Source: Cellulomonas sp. Y8 (GTDB lineage: Bacteria > Actinomycetota > Actinomycetes > Actinomycetales > Cellulomonadaceae). From it: 64,000 bases of DNA. This document shows positions 63,471 through 64,000 of the stretch, piece after piece (position 1 is the stretch's first letter; each line of letters starts with the position of its first letter). The notes below the pieces were generated by a model. The model was not told the DNA's origin, made no database searches, and saw nothing but the letters and a program-made list of their open reading frames with translations. The translations under genes and the position numbers were made by a program. The stretch lies in the NCBI RefSeq assembly GCF_008033115.1, contig NZ_CP041203.1:620001-684000 (forward strand), read 5' to 3'.

Positions 63471-64000
63471 GGCCGCGACGACGTCGCCGTCGAGCGCCCG
63501 GGCCGGGGCGTCCGTGCCGACGGGCGGACCGGGGTCCCCCCGGCGCACGGCGACCGCCGGAGTCCGCGCCGTGACCGGCTCGTACGGCTTCCGGCTCGCC
63601 GCGGTCGCGCTGGTGGCCGTCGTGGCCGCCGTCGGGATCCTCACCTACGGCAACCCCGCCGCGCCCGGCTCGCCCGGCTTCTGGGTCATCGTCCGGAGCC
63701 GGTTCTCCTCGGTCGGCACGATCCTCGTGGTCGCGTTCTGCCAGGGCGTGGCGACCGTCGTGTTCCACACCGTGACGCACAACCGCATCCTCACGCCGTC
63801 GATCCTGGGCTTCGACGCGATGTACCGGGTGATCCAGACCGGGCTGGTGTTCCTGTTCGGCGCCGGCACCCTCGCGGCCACCGACGGGCTGGGGAAGATC
63901 GCGCTGCAGAGCCTGGTCATGGTCGGCGCGGCCTCGCTGCTCTACGGCTGGCTGTTCACCGGGACCAGGGCCGACCTGCACCTGCTGCTGCTCGTGGGCG
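63463..64000 (+). CDS. FecCD-family siderophore ABC permease, second (3' end outside window)
   Basis: The first 179 residues of a second permease, read from GTG 63463, 8 bp before the previous stop. A Ser/Ala/Gly tail of about 35 residues precedes the first helix (FRLAAVALVAVVAAVGIL); TILVVAFCQGVATVVFHTVTHNRILTPSILGFDAMY (outline) is typical FecCD. The partner ATPase is probably next, outside the window. Confidence 0.88.
   Translation, partial: MAEAATTSPSSARAGASVPTGGPGSPRRTATAGVRAVTGSYGFRLAAVALVAVVAAVGILTYGNPAAPGSPGFWVIVRSRFSSVGTILVVAFCQGVATVVFHTVTHNRILTPSILGFDAMYRVIQTGLVFLFGAGTLAATDGLGKIALQSLVMVGAASLLYGWLFTGTRADLHLLLLVG

Overview
The window is high-GC (roughly 74% by eye) actinobacterial chromosome with GTG starts, 4-bp GTGA/ATGA gene overlaps and families such as ClgR, SARP and IdeR/DmdR-type iron boxes. 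A CBM-GH10 xylanase, a GH35 beta-galactosidase and sugar ABC genes under LacI control suggest a plant-polysaccharide degrader of the Cellulomonadaceae type (inference). I see no tRNA, rRNA, CRISPR array, transposase or integrase.

Layout. 1-5.4 kb: a hydrolase cut by the window edge, a mazEF toxin-antitoxin pair, a TetR regulator divergent from a haloperoxidase-like hydrolase, a DNA glycosylase, and luxS overlapping mtnN (S-adenosylhomocysteine recycling). 5.4-13.5 kb: a PAS-GGDEF diguanylate cyclase, then a galactoside locus (GH35 enzyme, binding protein, two permeases) divergent from its LacI regulator, with palindromic operators between. 13.5-21 kb: universal stress protein, cell-wall M15 peptidase, nuclease-like protein, xylanase, SpoIIE-type phosphatase, VOC protein and F420-type oxidoreductase. 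21-24 kb: clgR convergent with two clpP genes, which share a candidate ClgR box, then a PP2C phosphatase. 24-34 kb: an FAD reductase, a lipoprotein and a seven-gene minus-strand unit (ABC importer, N-acyl-D-amino-acid deacylase, D-threonine-aldolase-like PLP enzyme, amidohydrolase) joined by 4-bp overlaps.

34-41 kb: an adenine-deaminase-like gene and a PPC/DUF296 gene, then a 1.5-kb low-GC island (about 50% GC) with a soluble protein and a four-helix membrane protein. Their layout recalls lambda RexA/RexB, and this is the best candidate for an undescribed defence system here. PucR, NYN and metzincin genes follow. 41-49 kb: a SARP regulator, VOC protein, methyltransferase, NAGPA-type protein, a GT2-GtrA fusion, an amine-oxidase-like flavoprotein and a LysR regulator. 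49.6-54.5 kb: two DUF1905 paralogues bracket an aldo/keto reductase, a small membrane protein and a MurL-like PP-loop gene with a long membrane-tailed C terminus, broken by a frameshift. 54.6-64 kb: a berberine-bridge-type flavoprotein, a frameshifted winged-helix gene, a DUF429 gene, a formylglycine-generating enzyme next to its likely sulfatase substrate, and an iron-box-controlled siderophore importer that runs off the end.

Four reading-frame breaks occur in three genes (near 27403, 51660, 56864 and 56983), all in or beside short G/C runs. They may be residual homopolymer errors in a long-read assembly rather than true pseudogenes.
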